A stretch of 64,000 nucleotides of DNA from Solimonas sp. K1W22B-7 (GCF_003428335.1 NZ_CP031704.1:2852001-2916000); one strand, 5' to 3'. Shown: positions 43,751 through 52,715, counted from the first letter of the stretch. Notes: generated by a model not told the origin, from the letters alone. Made by a program: numbers and translations.

Positions 43751-45399
43751 GGCTTGCGGGACTCCAGTCCCTCTTCGGGCAGGGGCGACAGGCGCAGCAG
43801 CAGCGGATCGTCCGGCTTGCCGCGCAGCAGCGATTGCGGGTGGCGCTGCAGCCCCTCGGTCAGCGACCGCAGCGAGCGCGCCGCCCGGTCCACCGACTCC
43901 AGGGTGCCGCGCAGGTCCTGCTGCAACGGCGCATCGCTGGCCAGGGCCTGCTCGGCGGTACCCAGCGTCTGGCGCGCCTGCTCCAGCGTCTGCTGCATCT
44001 CCGGGGCCACCTTGCCGTCCAGCGTCTTCAGCAACTGGTCGGCATCGCGCAGGCTGTCGCGCAGCTGCGCGCCGATCTCGTCGAAGGGAATCTTCTCGAC
44101 CTTGTCGACGATGCTGGCGATCTGCGACTGGATCTGGTCGAAGCTGCCCGGCACGGTCGGCATGGTCAGTGCCCCGACCTGCGCAGGCGCCAGCGTCGAT
44201 TCGACCTTGGGCACGAATTCCAGGGCCACATACTGCTGTCCGGTCAGCAGGTTGCCGCTGCGCAGCTGCGCGCGCATGCCCTGGGCGATCAGCCGCTCGA
44301 ACACGCGGCGCGGCGCCTCATCGGCCTGCCTGGCCTGGGCACGCAGCGCGAGATAGGCGTTGCCGAGCCGCTCCGGGTAGATCACCGCGGCGACGTCGGC
44401 CGCGAAGCGCTGGCGCGAAGCGTCGTACTCGAAATCGATCGCCGTCACCTCGCCCAGCTGCAGGCCGTGGAAATCCACCGGTCCGCCCACGGCCAGCCCG
44501 CGCACCGACTGGTAGAAGCGCAGACGCAGGCGCAGCTGCACCTTGTCCTGCGGCGCCATCGCCGCGGCCACGTCGTTGTACAGGCGGAAGCGCGTGCCCT
44601 GGGCGGCGGGCTGGGCGCCGTTGTCGATGCTCTGGAAGGCAACGCCGCCGGCCAGCACGCTGACCAGGGACTGGGTGTTGAGCTTGAAACCCTGGGCCCC
44701 GACGCTGACGTCCACGCCGCTGGCATTCCAGAAGCGGCTGGCAGGCGTCACGAAACGGTCGTAGGGGGCATCGACGAAGGCCTGCAGGCTGACGCCGCGG
44801 CCATCCTTGTCCAGTTCGTAGCCGACGATGCGTCCCACCGGCACGCGGCGGTAGTACAGCGGCGAACCCAGGTTGAGCGAGCCGAGATCGTCGGCCAGCA
44901 GCCTGAACCCGCGGCCGACGCGGTCGTTGGTCACCGCCGGTGGCACCTCCAGACCCTGGAAGAGGCGCTGGCTGGTCTGGGACTGGCCGATGTCCACACC
45001 GATATAGGCACCCGACAGCAACGTGCCCAGGCCCGAAACACCGCCCAGGTCGGCACGTGGACGTACCACCCAGAAACGCGAATCGGCCACGGCGACGCGC
45101 GCGGCGTCCTTGTTCAGTTCCACCTTGACCTTGACGCTCGAGAAGTTCTTGCTGAGGTCGATCGTGCGCACCTTGCCGATCACCACGTCCTTGAAGCGCA
45201 GCTGGGTCTTGCCCTCCTCCAGTCCCTCCGCGCTCTTGAACTGGAGGGTGATCACCGGGCCGGCCTGGGTCCAGGCGCGGACCAGCAGGCCCAGGCCGAT
45301 CAGGGCCGCGACCAGCGGCACCAGCCAGACCAGCGAGAACTGCCAGCGGGGAGGCTTGCGCACCTGCGGTTCGGGCAGGCCTTCGTCGGATTCAGTCAT
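43747..45399 (-). CDS. pqiB: MCE-domain protein PqiB
   Basis: PqiB forms a stacked hexameric tube of MCE domains across the periplasm and carries lipids. The 550-residue product has an N-terminal membrane helix (QFSLVWLVPLVAALIGLGLL), then three MCE domains. They start near residue 43 (GPVITLQFKSAEGLEEGKTQ), near residue 160 and near residue 280 (RFRLYNDVAAAM). A C-terminal coiled-coil follows (SIVDKVEKIPFDEIGAQLRD). It overlaps the pqiA gene before it by 8 bp and pqiC after it by 4 bp. Complete. Confidence 0.95.
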   Translation of the reverse strand: MTESDEGLPEPQVRKPPRWQFSLVWLVPLVAALIGLGLLVRAWTQAGPVITLQFKSAEGLEEGKTQLRFKDVVIGKVRTIDLSKNFSSVKVKVELNKDAARVAVADSRFWVVRPRADLGGVSGLGTLLSGAYIGVDIGQSQTSQRLFQGLEVPPAVTNDRVGRGFRLLADDLGSLNLGSPLYYRRVPVGRIVGYELDKDGRGVSLQAFVDAPYDRFVTPASRFWNASGVDVSVGAQGFKLNTQSLVSVLAGGVAFQSIDNGAQPAAQGTRFRLYNDVAAAMAPQDKVQLRLRLRFYQSVRGLAVGGPVDFHGLQLGEVTAIDFEYDASRQRFAADVAAVIYPERLGNAYLALRAQARQADEAPRRVFERLIAQGMRAQLRSGNLLTGQQYVALEFVPKVESTLAPAQVGALTMPTVPGSFDQIQSQIASIVDKVEKIPFDEIGAQLRDSLRDADQLLKTLDGKVAPEMQQTLEQARQTLGTAEQALASDAPLQQDLRGTLESVDRAARSLRSLTEGLQRHPQSLLRGKPDDPLLLRLSPLPEEGLESRKP

Positions 45400-46021
45400 G
45401 GCGTGCGGGAGTATCCCAGATCAGGCGGGGGTCGAAACTAAGGGAGGCCATCATCGTCAGCAGCACCACGGCACCGAAACAGATCGCCCCGCCGCCGGCC
45501 TCGACGCGGCCGAACAGATCGAAGCGGACCAGGGCCACCAGCAAGGCGACGACGAAGACGTCGAGCATCGACCAGTGGCCGATGCGCTCGATGATGCGAT
45601 ACAGCCGTGTACGGCCGGCGCGGTCACGATCGCTGCCCCGTCGCACGCTGAGCAGCAGGATCAGCAGGGCGATGAACTTGCCGATCGGCACCATCACGCT
45701 GGCCACGAACACGATCACCGCCAGCTCCGGGGTGCCGGCCACCCAGAGATAGACGACGCCACTGATGATCGTGTCGTCGGTGGAATTGAAGGGATTGATG
45801 GTGCGCATCATCGTCAACGTGTTGGCCGGGATGTACAGGATCATCGCCGCGATCAGGAAAGCCCAGCAGCGTTCCAGGCTCTGCGGCTTGCGCCGGTGCA
45901 AGGCCGCGCCGCAGCGCCCGCAGTCGCCGGCAGGGGCCGGCGACGGGCGCTCGACCACGTGGCCGCAGCGGTGACAGCCGATCAGTCCGCGCTCGGCGGC
46001 CGTCACGATCCCTGCGCTCAT
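45392..46021 (-). CDS. pqiA: PqiA-like membrane protein, second half
   Basis: PqiA is the inner-membrane partner of PqiB. Here it is made as two separate proteins. This 209-residue one corresponds to the second repeat of E. coli PqiA. It begins with a zinc-ribbon (LIGCHRCGHVVERP and GDCGRCGAALHRRK), then four membrane helices (CWAFLIAAMILYIPANTLTM, AVIVFVASVMVPIGKFIALL). The conserved YIPANTLTMM motif is intact. It overlaps the first half by 4 bp (ATGA), so the two are translationally coupled. Confidence 0.9.
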   Translation of the reverse strand: MSAGIVTAAERGLIGCHRCGHVVERPSPAPAGDCGRCGAALHRRKPQSLERCWAFLIAAMILYIPANTLTMMRTINPFNSTDDTIISGVVYLWVAGTPELAVIVFVASVMVPIGKFIALLILLLSVRRGSDRDRAGRTRLYRIIERIGHWSMLDVFVVALLVALVRFDLFGRVEAGGGAICFGAVVLLTMMASLSFDPRLIWDTPARHD

Positions 46022-46656
46022 GCCGGCTCCCGCGCAACGGGGCCGCCGTCGCCGTCGAGGCGTTCGGCGATGTCCCACAGGTCCTGCAGATCGTAGGAGG
46101 TGAGCGCGGCCAAAAGCAGCGTCAGCACCGCGAAGCTCCACAGGCCGATGCCCGGAATCACGGTCATCACGCCCTGCAGCTTCACGATGGCGACCAGGAT
46201 GCCGAGCATGAACACCTCGGCCATGCTCCAGGGCTGCATCAGCGACAAGGCATGCATGGCCTGGCGGAATTCGCCGGGGCGGCGCCCGCCATGCAGGCCC
46301 AGCAGCACGTAGGCGAACAGCAGTATCTGCGCCAGCGGGAAGAAGAACACCAGCAGGGCGGCAATGAAGGCCACCGGCGCCACCCCGGATTCCCAGGTGG
46401 CGATCACCGCTCCCCAGATCGTGGCGGCGTTGTACGCCCCCTGCGCATCAAGGGCGATGATGGGATAGACGTTGGCGAGCAGGAAGGCGATGGCCGTGGT
46501 CAGCGTCAGCGCCAGCAGCATCTCCACATCGAAACGGTGATGCCGGTAGAGCTGGTGGCCACAGCGCACGCAGTCCGCGACCTCACCCGGCTGCAGCTCG
46601 CGCCGGGCATGGACCGCATCGCATTGCTCGCATACCACCCACCGGTCGACGCTCAT
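46018..46656 (-). CDS. pqiA: PqiA-like membrane protein, first half
   Basis: This 212-residue protein corresponds to the first repeat of PqiA. It has a zinc-ribbon (VVCEQCDAVHARRE and ADCVRCGHQLYRHH) and four membrane helices (TTAIAFLLANVYPIIAL, AFIAALLVFFFPLAQILLFA). The conserved Pro-Leu-Ala and WSMAEVFMLGILVAIVKLQG parts of the family are present. It is the first gene of the pqi cluster. In E. coli both halves are one protein of about 417 residues; here a stop and a new start separate them, a common variant. Confidence 0.9.
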   Translation of the reverse strand: MSVDRWVVCEQCDAVHARRELQPGEVADCVRCGHQLYRHHRFDVEMLLALTLTTAIAFLLANVYPIIALDAQGAYNAATIWGAVIATWESGVAPVAFIAALLVFFFPLAQILLFAYVLLGLHGGRRPGEFRQAMHALSLMQPWSMAEVFMLGILVAIVKLQGVMTVIPGIGLWSFAVLTLLLAALTSYDLQDLWDIAERLDGDGGPVAREPA

Positions 46657-46737
46657 CCAGGTATCGGATTCCTGACGGCTTTTTATGCCGCAAGTCTAGC
46701 CGAGATTGCCCCCGGGGTGACTCGCCGCCCCCGCCCT

Positions 46738-46774
46738 CTCCTGCCAGGGACCGGAGGAAATCCGCTGGCAGGAG
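46738..46774. other. Hairpin after the metal-dependent hydrolase
   Basis: CTCCTGCCAG (46738-46747) pairs with CTGGCAGGAG (46765-46774) with a further internal stem (CCGGA/TCCG). It lies in the 137-bp gap between the hydrolase and the pqi cluster. It may be a weak terminator; there is no U tract. Confidence 0.35.
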
Positions 46775-46793
46775 ATGAACGGGAAAGCGATGT

Positions 46794-47660
46794 TCAGGCC
46801 GGAACGCCCAAAGCAACCACGTCGCCGGCAGCGATCGCGTCGCCACTCTGATCGTAGGCCTGCGTCCAGCGCCGGTAGATCTCCATGTCGCCGTGCTTCC
46901 AGGGATGGAAGCCGGGCATGAAGTACATCAGGAAGTGCGGCAACAGGCGCGGGTAGAGACCGCCCGGCCCGTAAAGCCACCAGAGGCCGCGCAGCCACAC
47001 GGTCGGCCGGTTCTTCACGCCGTCGATCTTGAACATGTGCGCCATGATCACGAACACGTGCAGCGGGAAGGTCAGCGCCACCTGCAGCATCGACAGCACG
47101 CGCACCAGCCAGCTGCCCTTGGCCACCTTCTTGAAGACGTCGTAGGCCACCGCCTTGTGCTCGATCTCCTCGACCGCATGCCAGGCGTACATCGCACGGA
47201 TGCGCGGATCGGCGTCCTTCATCAGTCCGGCGGAGAAGAAGCCATGCGCCATCAGCGCGGTCATGTGCTCCGCCGCCGCGGTCTGGCCCAGGGTATAGAC
47301 CGCCGGCAGCCGCTTGCGGAAGAAGCCGAACATGACGCGCTTCTGCTCGTCGAGGATGTGATCCACGGCGATGCCCTGCGCCTTCAGGCGGTCGTTGAAC
47401 TGGGTGTGCACCATGCCGTGCTGGCCTTCCTGGTACATGAAGTCCTTGACCTGGACCTTCAGCTCCGGGTCCGTCACCTGGTCGCGGTAGTCGCGCACGC
47501 AGGCGATGAAGAACTTCTCGCCCTCGGGAAACAGCAGGGACATGGCGTCGAAGAATCGCGTCTTGAAGGCATCGCCGCCGAACCAGTACCGGGGGATGTC
47601 TCCGTCCAGCCCGAAATCCGGGCCCTTGCGGGGCACGATGGCTTGGGTCGCTCCGTCCAT
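46794..47660 (-). CDS. Predicted metal-dependent hydrolase (PF10118-like)
   Basis: This 288-residue protein resembles the bacterial 'metal-dependent hydrolase' family PF10118, which has a ferritin-like all-helical build. Histidine/Glu clusters that could bind two metals are visible: MYQEGQHGMVHTQFND near residue 74, AAAEHMTALMAHGFFSAG near residue 126, and HAVEEIEHKAVAYDVF near residue 155. Two hydrophobic segments (VALTFPLHVFVIMAHMF) may touch the membrane. Substrate is unknown. The gene stands alone on the minus strand; no near operon partner is visible. Confidence 0.75.
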   Translation of the reverse strand: MDGATQAIVPRKGPDFGLDGDIPRYWFGGDAFKTRFFDAMSLLFPEGEKFFIACVRDYRDQVTDPELKVQVKDFMYQEGQHGMVHTQFNDRLKAQGIAVDHILDEQKRVMFGFFRKRLPAVYTLGQTAAAEHMTALMAHGFFSAGLMKDADPRIRAMYAWHAVEEIEHKAVAYDVFKKVAKGSWLVRVLSMLQVALTFPLHVFVIMAHMFKIDGVKNRPTVWLRGLWWLYGPGGLYPRLLPHFLMYFMPGFHPWKHGDMEIYRRWTQAYDQSGDAIAAGDVVALGVPA

Positions 47661-47910
47661 TTGTTTTGGCCTCCTCAGAATGTTGATCCGACTCTAGGAG
47701 CCGGGAGGAGGCCTGACTATGACCCTGAACGACCGGTAGGGAACATTTTGCGACAGATCGCCGGGGCTTTCGACGAGTCCTGCCTATCGGTTGGCTGATG
47801 CTGGGCGAACCCGATCAACTGCGGCGTAGGCGGTCTGCGGCTGCCGCTCCCACGAGCATCGAACCGAGCAACAGCAGCGCCGCGGCGTACCCCAGGACAG
47901 CGCGATGTGG
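47661..47910 (-). pseudogene. Intergenic with a possible membrane-protein tail remnant
   Basis: No intact gene is present. On the minus strand, bases about 47888-47818 read VLGYAAALLLLGSM and LVGAAAADRLRRS followed by a stop. This looks like the last membrane helix and basic tail of an integral membrane protein, with a stop directly upstream. It could be the end left after a deletion. The rest of the gap is plain GC-rich sequence. The call is tentative. Confidence 0.3.
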
Positions 47911-48624
47911 TCAAATAAACCGCACTTGCGATATATCGATCGAGACCAGTAGCGGTTCCCCCACCTTTCGCATGGCATCGTCGTGGGCATAGACGCGCCG
48001 CCGGGTCGGCACCTTTATGCCGTCGAAATTCCGGTACTCGCTCGCGTAATTTGAACCACGAGCCCCGCCAAGAACGTCGACGGTGTAGTCGTGACGGCGA
48101 ATCAGGCCGTCGGGACCGAAGCGGGTCACCTGCGTGCGCGTGTGGCTGATGATCGTGTCAGGGAACGTCACACGAAGGCTGCGCCAGACCTCGCCCCCCT
48201 CCTCCCAAGGTTCAATTTCCTCGACCGTGAAGCCAGGGGCGGCGTAGAGGAACGGCTGGCTCAGGTAGGTCCATAGCGCTTGGCTGTTGAAGTAGCCAGC
48301 GTGCAAGGCATCCCACGAGGTGGCCTGCGTGTGCCCGGCAAAGGCTCCAGCCCCATCATCGCGGTGCTGAAGCGAGCGCCCAGAGGCATCTTCGGTCCAG
48401 ACCCGTTCGGGTGTGAACACGAGCCGGCCTTCGCCGAACGGTGCAAGCGACAGCCGCTGCCGCCGTGTTTCGGCCACCACGAGTTTGTCTCGGAAGATCC
48501 CAGGGAGCTGTTTCATGTCCCAGAGCGCCCCTCCAACAGAAAGGTCGGCTTCAATGGTTCGGATGGAATTCCAGCGATCGAAGCCGCCATGGGCCTCGAT
48601 CGCCAGAGCAAGAAGGTCATTCAT
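47911..48624 (-). CDS. Conserved hypothetical protein, LolA-like fold possible
   Basis: I do not recognise this 237-residue protein as a named family. It has no signal peptide. It starts MNDLLALAIEAHGGFDRWNS, a start often seen in LolA/LppX-like lipid-binding proteins that begin with AHGG-x-xxW. Beta-strand-rich sequence follows (RLSLAPFGEGRLVFTPERVW, VWRSLRVTFPDTIISHTRTQ, and GLIRRHDYTVDVLGG). The end is FDGIKVPTRRRVYA, again like LolA-type sequences. It lies 57 bp after the NTF2-like gene and may be the last gene of the SDR operon. Function unknown. Confidence 0.6.
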   Translation of the reverse strand: MNDLLALAIEAHGGFDRWNSIRTIEADLSVGGALWDMKQLPGIFRDKLVVAETRRQRLSLAPFGEGRLVFTPERVWTEDASGRSLQHRDDGAGAFAGHTQATSWDALHAGYFNSQALWTYLSQPFLYAAPGFTVEEIEPWEEGGEVWRSLRVTFPDTIISHTRTQVTRFGPDGLIRRHDYTVDVLGGARGSNYASEYRNFDGIKVPTRRRVYAHDDAMRKVGEPLLVSIDISQVRFI

Positions 48625-48681
48625 GGCCTTTGCGTCCTTCTGGGTGGCGGTGGCGACTCTACGGACGAAAGTCGGCTGCTT

Positions 48682-49149
48682 TCAGCGCGAGCCAGCGTTC
48701 GCTACCGGCTGCAACGGACTCCAGGGGGCATCAGCTGGCAGGTCCGGCACGCCCTGCGGAAAGACCGCTCGGGCGATCTCGACGGCGTTCACGGATTCCC
48801 GCAGTAGCTTGATGTACCCGTCTTCGGCGACCAGACGCCCCATGAAGAGATGTCGCACGGCACGTCCTGTCGGGACGGAGGTCGCGGCGAATCCATACTC
48901 TGCAAAGACCTGATCGGCGGCTTCGATCAAGATTGCCGGGCGTTCGAACGCGAGGTTCGGGTAGAGGCTGCGCACGAGTCCGAAGAACTCGGCAATTGCC
49001 ACACGGCCTTCATATCGCCCAGGCCAGCCGAAGCTTGTGAGGTAGGGCATTTCGAACGCGCCATCCTCCGCAAACAGTGCCGCAGAAGCGGCAGGGTCCA
49101 CGAAGGAGGTGGAGAGCAACTCGTTCAGGAGGTCTTTGGGGGATTTCAT
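48682..49149 (-). CDS. NTF2-like (SnoaL/ketosteroid-isomerase fold) protein
   Basis: This 155-residue protein has the NTF2-like cone fold used by SnoaL, ketosteroid isomerases and related small enzymes. The start (KDLLNELLSTSFVDPAASAALFAEDGAFEMPY) is given here by its ends KDLL and EMPY, and RYEGRVAIAEFFGLV and IEAADQVFAEYGFAA follow. Substrate and even enzyme activity are unknown. It lies 73 bp after the SDR gene at 49223 on the same strand, so they may act in one pathway. Two more NTF2-like proteins lie within 6.3 kb. Confidence 0.75.
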   Translation of the reverse strand: MKSPKDLLNELLSTSFVDPAASAALFAEDGAFEMPYLTSFGWPGRYEGRVAIAEFFGLVRSLYPNLAFERPAILIEAADQVFAEYGFAATSVPTGRAVRHLFMGRLVAEDGYIKLLRESVNAVEIARAVFPQGVPDLPADAPWSPLQPVANAGSR

Positions 49150-49222
49150 GTGAGAGATTCCTCGATTCTGGGAAAGGAGCCAGGCGGTCGGAGATCCCTC
49201 CGCGGCCGCCCAGCAATCTTCG

Positions 49223-50035
49223 TTACGCGGCGCCTTGCGCTGTCACGGTGTAGCGCTCTGCGGGCGTCTCGCGCGAGAGATTGGGCATCAGCCTCTGGCG
49301 GGCGCCCTCATAGGCGTCCCAGTCGGCGATGTCCGGCAGCGACGGGACGGTTGCGAACTCGCCCAGCGCCAGGCCGGCCAGCGAAGCATCGACCATGGCC
49401 GCAGCGCCCATGACGATGCCCTTCGGCAGGTACTGGATCGGCGTCCCCGACAGCTCCCACAGGTCGGTTGCGGTGGCCCCCGGCAGGACCGCCTGAACGC
49501 GGACCCCCTTGTCGGCAAGCTCGTGGCGCAGCGACTGGCTGAAGGCGAGCACGTACGCCTTGCTGCCGCCGTAGACGCCGTTCATCAGCTCGGGGGCGAC
49601 CGCCACGATCGAGGAGATGTTGATGATCGTGCCGCCGCCACGGGCGACGAAGCGCGGCACCGCCGCATAGGTCAGTCGGGTCAGCGCGGTGACGTTCAGG
49701 CCGATCAGGGCTTCCATCTTGTCGATGTCGGCATCGAGCAGCTTGGCCGTCGCGCCCACCCCGGCGTTGTTGACCAGCAGGGTGACGCTGGCATCGGTAC
49801 GCAGCAGTTCCTCTACGCGAGCGAGGTCAGCGCGGTCCGCCAGATCGGCGGTGACGACCTGGACGGAGCGGCCGGTTTCCTGGCCGATGCGGTTGGCGAG
49901 GTCGTCGAGTCTGGCGCGATTGCGCGCCACGATCACGAGGTCATAGCCCTGGCGGGCGAGACGATCGGCATAGAGCGCGCCGATTCCGGTCGATGCGCCG
50001 GTGACGACGGCGGTGCCTTTGCTTTGCTGTGTCAT
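49223..50035 (-). CDS. Short-chain dehydrogenase/reductase (SDR)
   Basis: This is a classical NAD(P)-dependent SDR. I chose ATG 50035 (MTQQSKGTAVVTGAS) because GGAG lies about 9 bp upstream; a longer frame to 50125 is not typical. The 270-residue product has the cofactor motif TGASTGIG near residue 15, NNAGVGATA near residue 90 and the catalytic Ser and Tyr-x-x-x-Lys in ISSIVAV and YGGSKAYVLAFS near residue 155. It is divergent from a LysR gene, which likely regulates it. Substrate unknown. Confidence 0.9.
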   Translation of the reverse strand: MTQQSKGTAVVTGASTGIGALYADRLARQGYDLVIVARNRARLDDLANRIGQETGRSVQVVTADLADRADLARVEELLRTDASVTLLVNNAGVGATAKLLDADIDKMEALIGLNVTALTRLTYAAVPRFVARGGGTIINISSIVAVAPELMNGVYGGSKAYVLAFSQSLRHELADKGVRVQAVLPGATATDLWELSGTPIQYLPKGIVMGAAAMVDASLAGLALGEFATVPSLPDIADWDAYEGARQRLMPNLSRETPAERYTVTAQGAA

Positions 50036-50188
50036 TGTCCATCTCCATTCGGTAGGCCGACGTTTTGTCGGCGACGGAATGAAGATGAGCTTTCCGCGGC
50101 TGGCCCGGTAGACAGTGCTTCTCACTAGGTTTTATGCGTATCCTGCATGAATCCTGGCGCCCGCACCGTCGGAGGATTTTCGCGCTTT

Positions 50189-51109
50189 ATGGCAACCATA
50201 AACTCCAGCAGTCTCAAGGACATATTCGCCTTGAGGCTTTACTCCCGGGTTGCAAGGCTCGGCAGTTTTTCGGCAGCGGCGCGCGAATGTGGGCTGTCGC
50301 AGCCACAGGTCTCGCGCATCGTCGCCGACCTGGAGGCAGATCTTGGGAGGCGTCTGCTCACCCGCACGACGCGCGCCGTCGTACCAACCGAAGGCGGCAG
50401 CGAATTTCTCGCCAGGATCGAACCGATCCTCGCAGCCCTGGACGAAGCCGAGTACAGCATCCGCGAAGGCGGAGAACTTCGTGGCGTGGTGCGGCTCAGC
50501 ATGCCTACCAGTGTCGGCGTACGTGAAGTGATCCCGCGTCTCGCGTCCTTCACCGCAAAGCATCCCCGACTACGTATGCATTTCCTGCTCGAGGATCGCC
50601 GGCAGGATCTCGTGCGCGATGCTGTCGACGTCGCCATTCGCCTCGGGCGTCAAAGCGACTCCAGCGCAACCGCCAGGTTGATGACGACGGTCCCGCGAGT
50701 CATCGCGGCCTCTCCGGTGTATCTCGAACGATACGGCGTGCCGGAGACGCCCGGCGACTTGTCCGCGCATCGAATCGTGGGCGGTCCGGCTTCGGCGGTC
50801 CCGAGCGCATGGACGTTCGAACGTGACGGGGAGAAGCTGTCCGTTGATCTGCAGCCGCACTTCTCCACCAACGAAAACTCAGGTGCAGTCGCCGCCGCCA
50901 CTGCGGGCATCGGGATCACCTCGACAACCCTGTGGGCATGCCGGCGCGAGTTGACGGACGGATCGCTGATCCGGCTGTTTCCGGAATGGAAGACCGTTGA
51001 CATCCCAGTGTATGCCTACTTTCCGATGGGTCGCGCCACGAGGGCGGCCGGTCGCGCAGTGATCGAATATCTCGCCGCGGATTTTCGCCGTGAGGACTCG
51101 CAGAACTGA
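50189..51109 (+). CDS. LysR family transcriptional regulator
   Basis: This is a LysR-type activator/repressor. I chose ATG 50189 (MATINSSSLKDIFALRLY); an ATG at 50147 would add 14 residues, and neither has a near-ideal ribosome site. The 306-residue product has the winged HTH (RLGSFSAAARECGLSQPQVS, VSRIVADLEADLGRRLLTRT) and the C-terminal ligand-binding domain (RLSMPTSVGVREVIPRLASF, VAIRLGRQ). It faces the SDR gene at 50035 over a 153-bp shared promoter, so that SDR is the most likely target. Ligand unknown. Confidence 0.9.
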   Translation: MATINSSSLKDIFALRLYSRVARLGSFSAAARECGLSQPQVSRIVADLEADLGRRLLTRTTRAVVPTEGGSEFLARIEPILAALDEAEYSIREGGELRGVVRLSMPTSVGVREVIPRLASFTAKHPRLRMHFLLEDRRQDLVRDAVDVAIRLGRQSDSSATARLMTTVPRVIAASPVYLERYGVPETPGDLSAHRIVGGPASAVPSAWTFERDGEKLSVDLQPHFSTNENSGAVAAATAGIGITSTTLWACRRELTDGSLIRLFPEWKTVDIPVYAYFPMGRATRAAGRAVIEYLAADFRREDSQN

Positions 51110-51251
51110 GGGCATCCTGTCCAGGAAAGCCGAACCGTCGCGGGCGGCTCGCGGTGGCAGTCCCCGCTAGAGACTACAGAGGGCGCCACAGTCGGCCAAA
51201 CTACTTCCCGCTCCGACGAACCCGGGCACGCCGCGGACTCCCACCACTCTT

Positions 51252-51872
51252 CTAGGACGTTACCTTGGCGGGGCCTACTTTGTTGCCGAAGATGGCCGCG
51301 ACCGAATCGCGCGCAAACTTTCGAAGATGCGCTTCGGTGTCTCCGGCGCGCGCCCTCACCGCCAGGCTGTGCAGCAGGCCCTGCGCGATCGAGGCGAGCG
51401 CGCGAGAACTGGTGCCTTCCGGCAGTTGCCCGGCCTTGCGCGCAGATTCGATGCGCGCTTCAAGGAAGCCGTCCAGTCCCTGGATCAAGCCGCTGAGGTC
51501 CGACCGGATCTCCGGATGTCGCGACGCCTCGGCAGGAGCGGTGCAAAACACCAGGCAGCCGGGCGCCTCCGGGTCCTCCATGTAGACGCGGATGATCTGG
51601 CTGTAGAAAGCCAATAGCGCATCCTGGATCGAGTCCCCGCCCATCAGCGCGGCGCCGGCATCGCTGCGCATCTTTTCCGCGAAGCGGGCGAACGCACGGC
51701 GGTAGATCGACAGCTTGTTCCCGAAGGCGTTGTAGAGGCTCGGGCGATTCAACCCCGTCACCGACACCAGGTCGTCCAGCGACGTGGCGCTGAAACCATT
51801 GGACCAGAAGAGGCGCATCGCGGCTTCCAGGGCAGCGTCTTCGTCGAACTCCCGCGGGCGACCTCTTGGCAT
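51252..51872 (-). CDS. TetR/AcrR family transcriptional regulator
   Basis: This is a TetR-family repressor. I chose ATG 51872 (MPRGRPREFDEDAALEAAM), the common start for this subgroup; a frame from 51890 adds six residues. The 206-residue product has the HTH in SLDDLVSVTGLNRPSLYNAF, followed by a ligand-binding helical domain with EAPGCLVFCTAPAEASRHPE. It is divergent from the HD-domain gene at 51941 with 68 bp between, so that gene is its likely target. Ligand unknown. Confidence 0.9.
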   Translation of the reverse strand: MPRGRPREFDEDAALEAAMRLFWSNGFSATSLDDLVSVTGLNRPSLYNAFGNKLSIYRRAFARFAEKMRSDAGAALMGGDSIQDALLAFYSQIIRVYMEDPEAPGCLVFCTAPAEASRHPEIRSDLSGLIQGLDGFLEARIESARKAGQLPEGTSSRALASIAQGLLHSLAVRARAGDTEAHLRKFARDSVAAIFGNKVGPAKVTS

Positions 51873-51940
51873 ATTTGTACCATCTTGCATATATATCGGG
51901 CAGGGAATATTATGCCATTCAGTACATTATTAGGCCAGTC

Positions 51941-52666
51941 ATGGAACTGACGAAATCCAAGCCGTCACCCTCGCGCGGTTGGCTGCTCTGCCAGTTCATC
52001 GCCCGCGACCTCCGTGAGGTCCGCTCGAACGCCATCAGGGCCCTCAAGCGGCAGGAGGTGCCGTTCGTTGCCAGGGCCGAATACGGAATGCCGGATTCCC
52101 AAGCGTGTCGGAAAGCGTTGGAACTGGTGACCCGGGTCAGCCCTGCCTTCCTGCTCGACCACTGCCTGAGATCGCATGCGTTTGCCGTTGCGATGGCGCA
52201 CATGGTGCCCAGGAAGATCGATCGCGAAGTCCTGTTTCTCGGCTGCGTCATGCATGACCTCGGCCTGACCCAGGAACACGATCACGGCGATACATTCGAA
52301 CTCGACGGTGCCCGAGACGCGCGGTCACATTGCCTGCGGCATGGCATCTCGGCTGAAAGATCGGATCTGGTTCACGAGATGATCGCGCTCCACAACTCTG
52401 TGGGTATTGCCCACAAGCGCGAGCCCGAGATCGCTCTCATCCACTTCGGCGCCGGCACAGATGTTCTGGGATTCGGGGTGAAAGACATCCATAGCCGGAC
52501 CATGCAAGAGATCCTGGCGGAGTATCCCCGCATTGGATTCGGTGAAGCCATGGCAAGGCTGGTTGGAGATCAGATGCAGCGGAAACCCAGGAGCTATATG
52601 ACCAGTATGGTGGCCCTCGGATTCCTCAACCGTCTCCGGAAGGCTCGGCTGCCGGGCGAGAGCTGA
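51941..52666 (+). CDS. HD-domain hydrolase, cyanamide-hydratase-like
   Basis: This 241-residue protein has the HD metal-binding fold. I chose ATG 51941; an earlier in-frame start lies inside the divergent promoter. The metal residues are visible as LLDHCLRSHAFAVAM, FLGCVMHDLGLT (His-Asp) and EHDHGDTFELDGARDARSHC, with MIALHNSVGIAHKREPEIAL after. The FELDGA-x-xA and H..R.PE parts resemble the cyanamide hydratase/DUF HD group rather than nucleotide phosphohydrolases. The true substrate is unknown. A TetR gene faces it. Confidence 0.75.
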   Translation: MELTKSKPSPSRGWLLCQFIARDLREVRSNAIRALKRQEVPFVARAEYGMPDSQACRKALELVTRVSPAFLLDHCLRSHAFAVAMAHMVPRKIDREVLFLGCVMHDLGLTQEHDHGDTFELDGARDARSHCLRHGISAERSDLVHEMIALHNSVGIAHKREPEIALIHFGAGTDVLGFGVKDIHSRTMQEILAEYPRIGFGEAMARLVGDQMQRKPRSYMTSMVALGFLNRLRKARLPGES

Positions 52667-52715
52667 GATCGCTTCGGCGGCATGGGGCCCGCCATGGGAT
52701 TTCTTGTGATCCAAG

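Noticed and set aside
43426-45441. Long plus-strand frames opposite pqiB and pqiC
   Set aside because: They are antisense shadows; pqiB and pqiC have clear motifs and overlaps on the minus strand.
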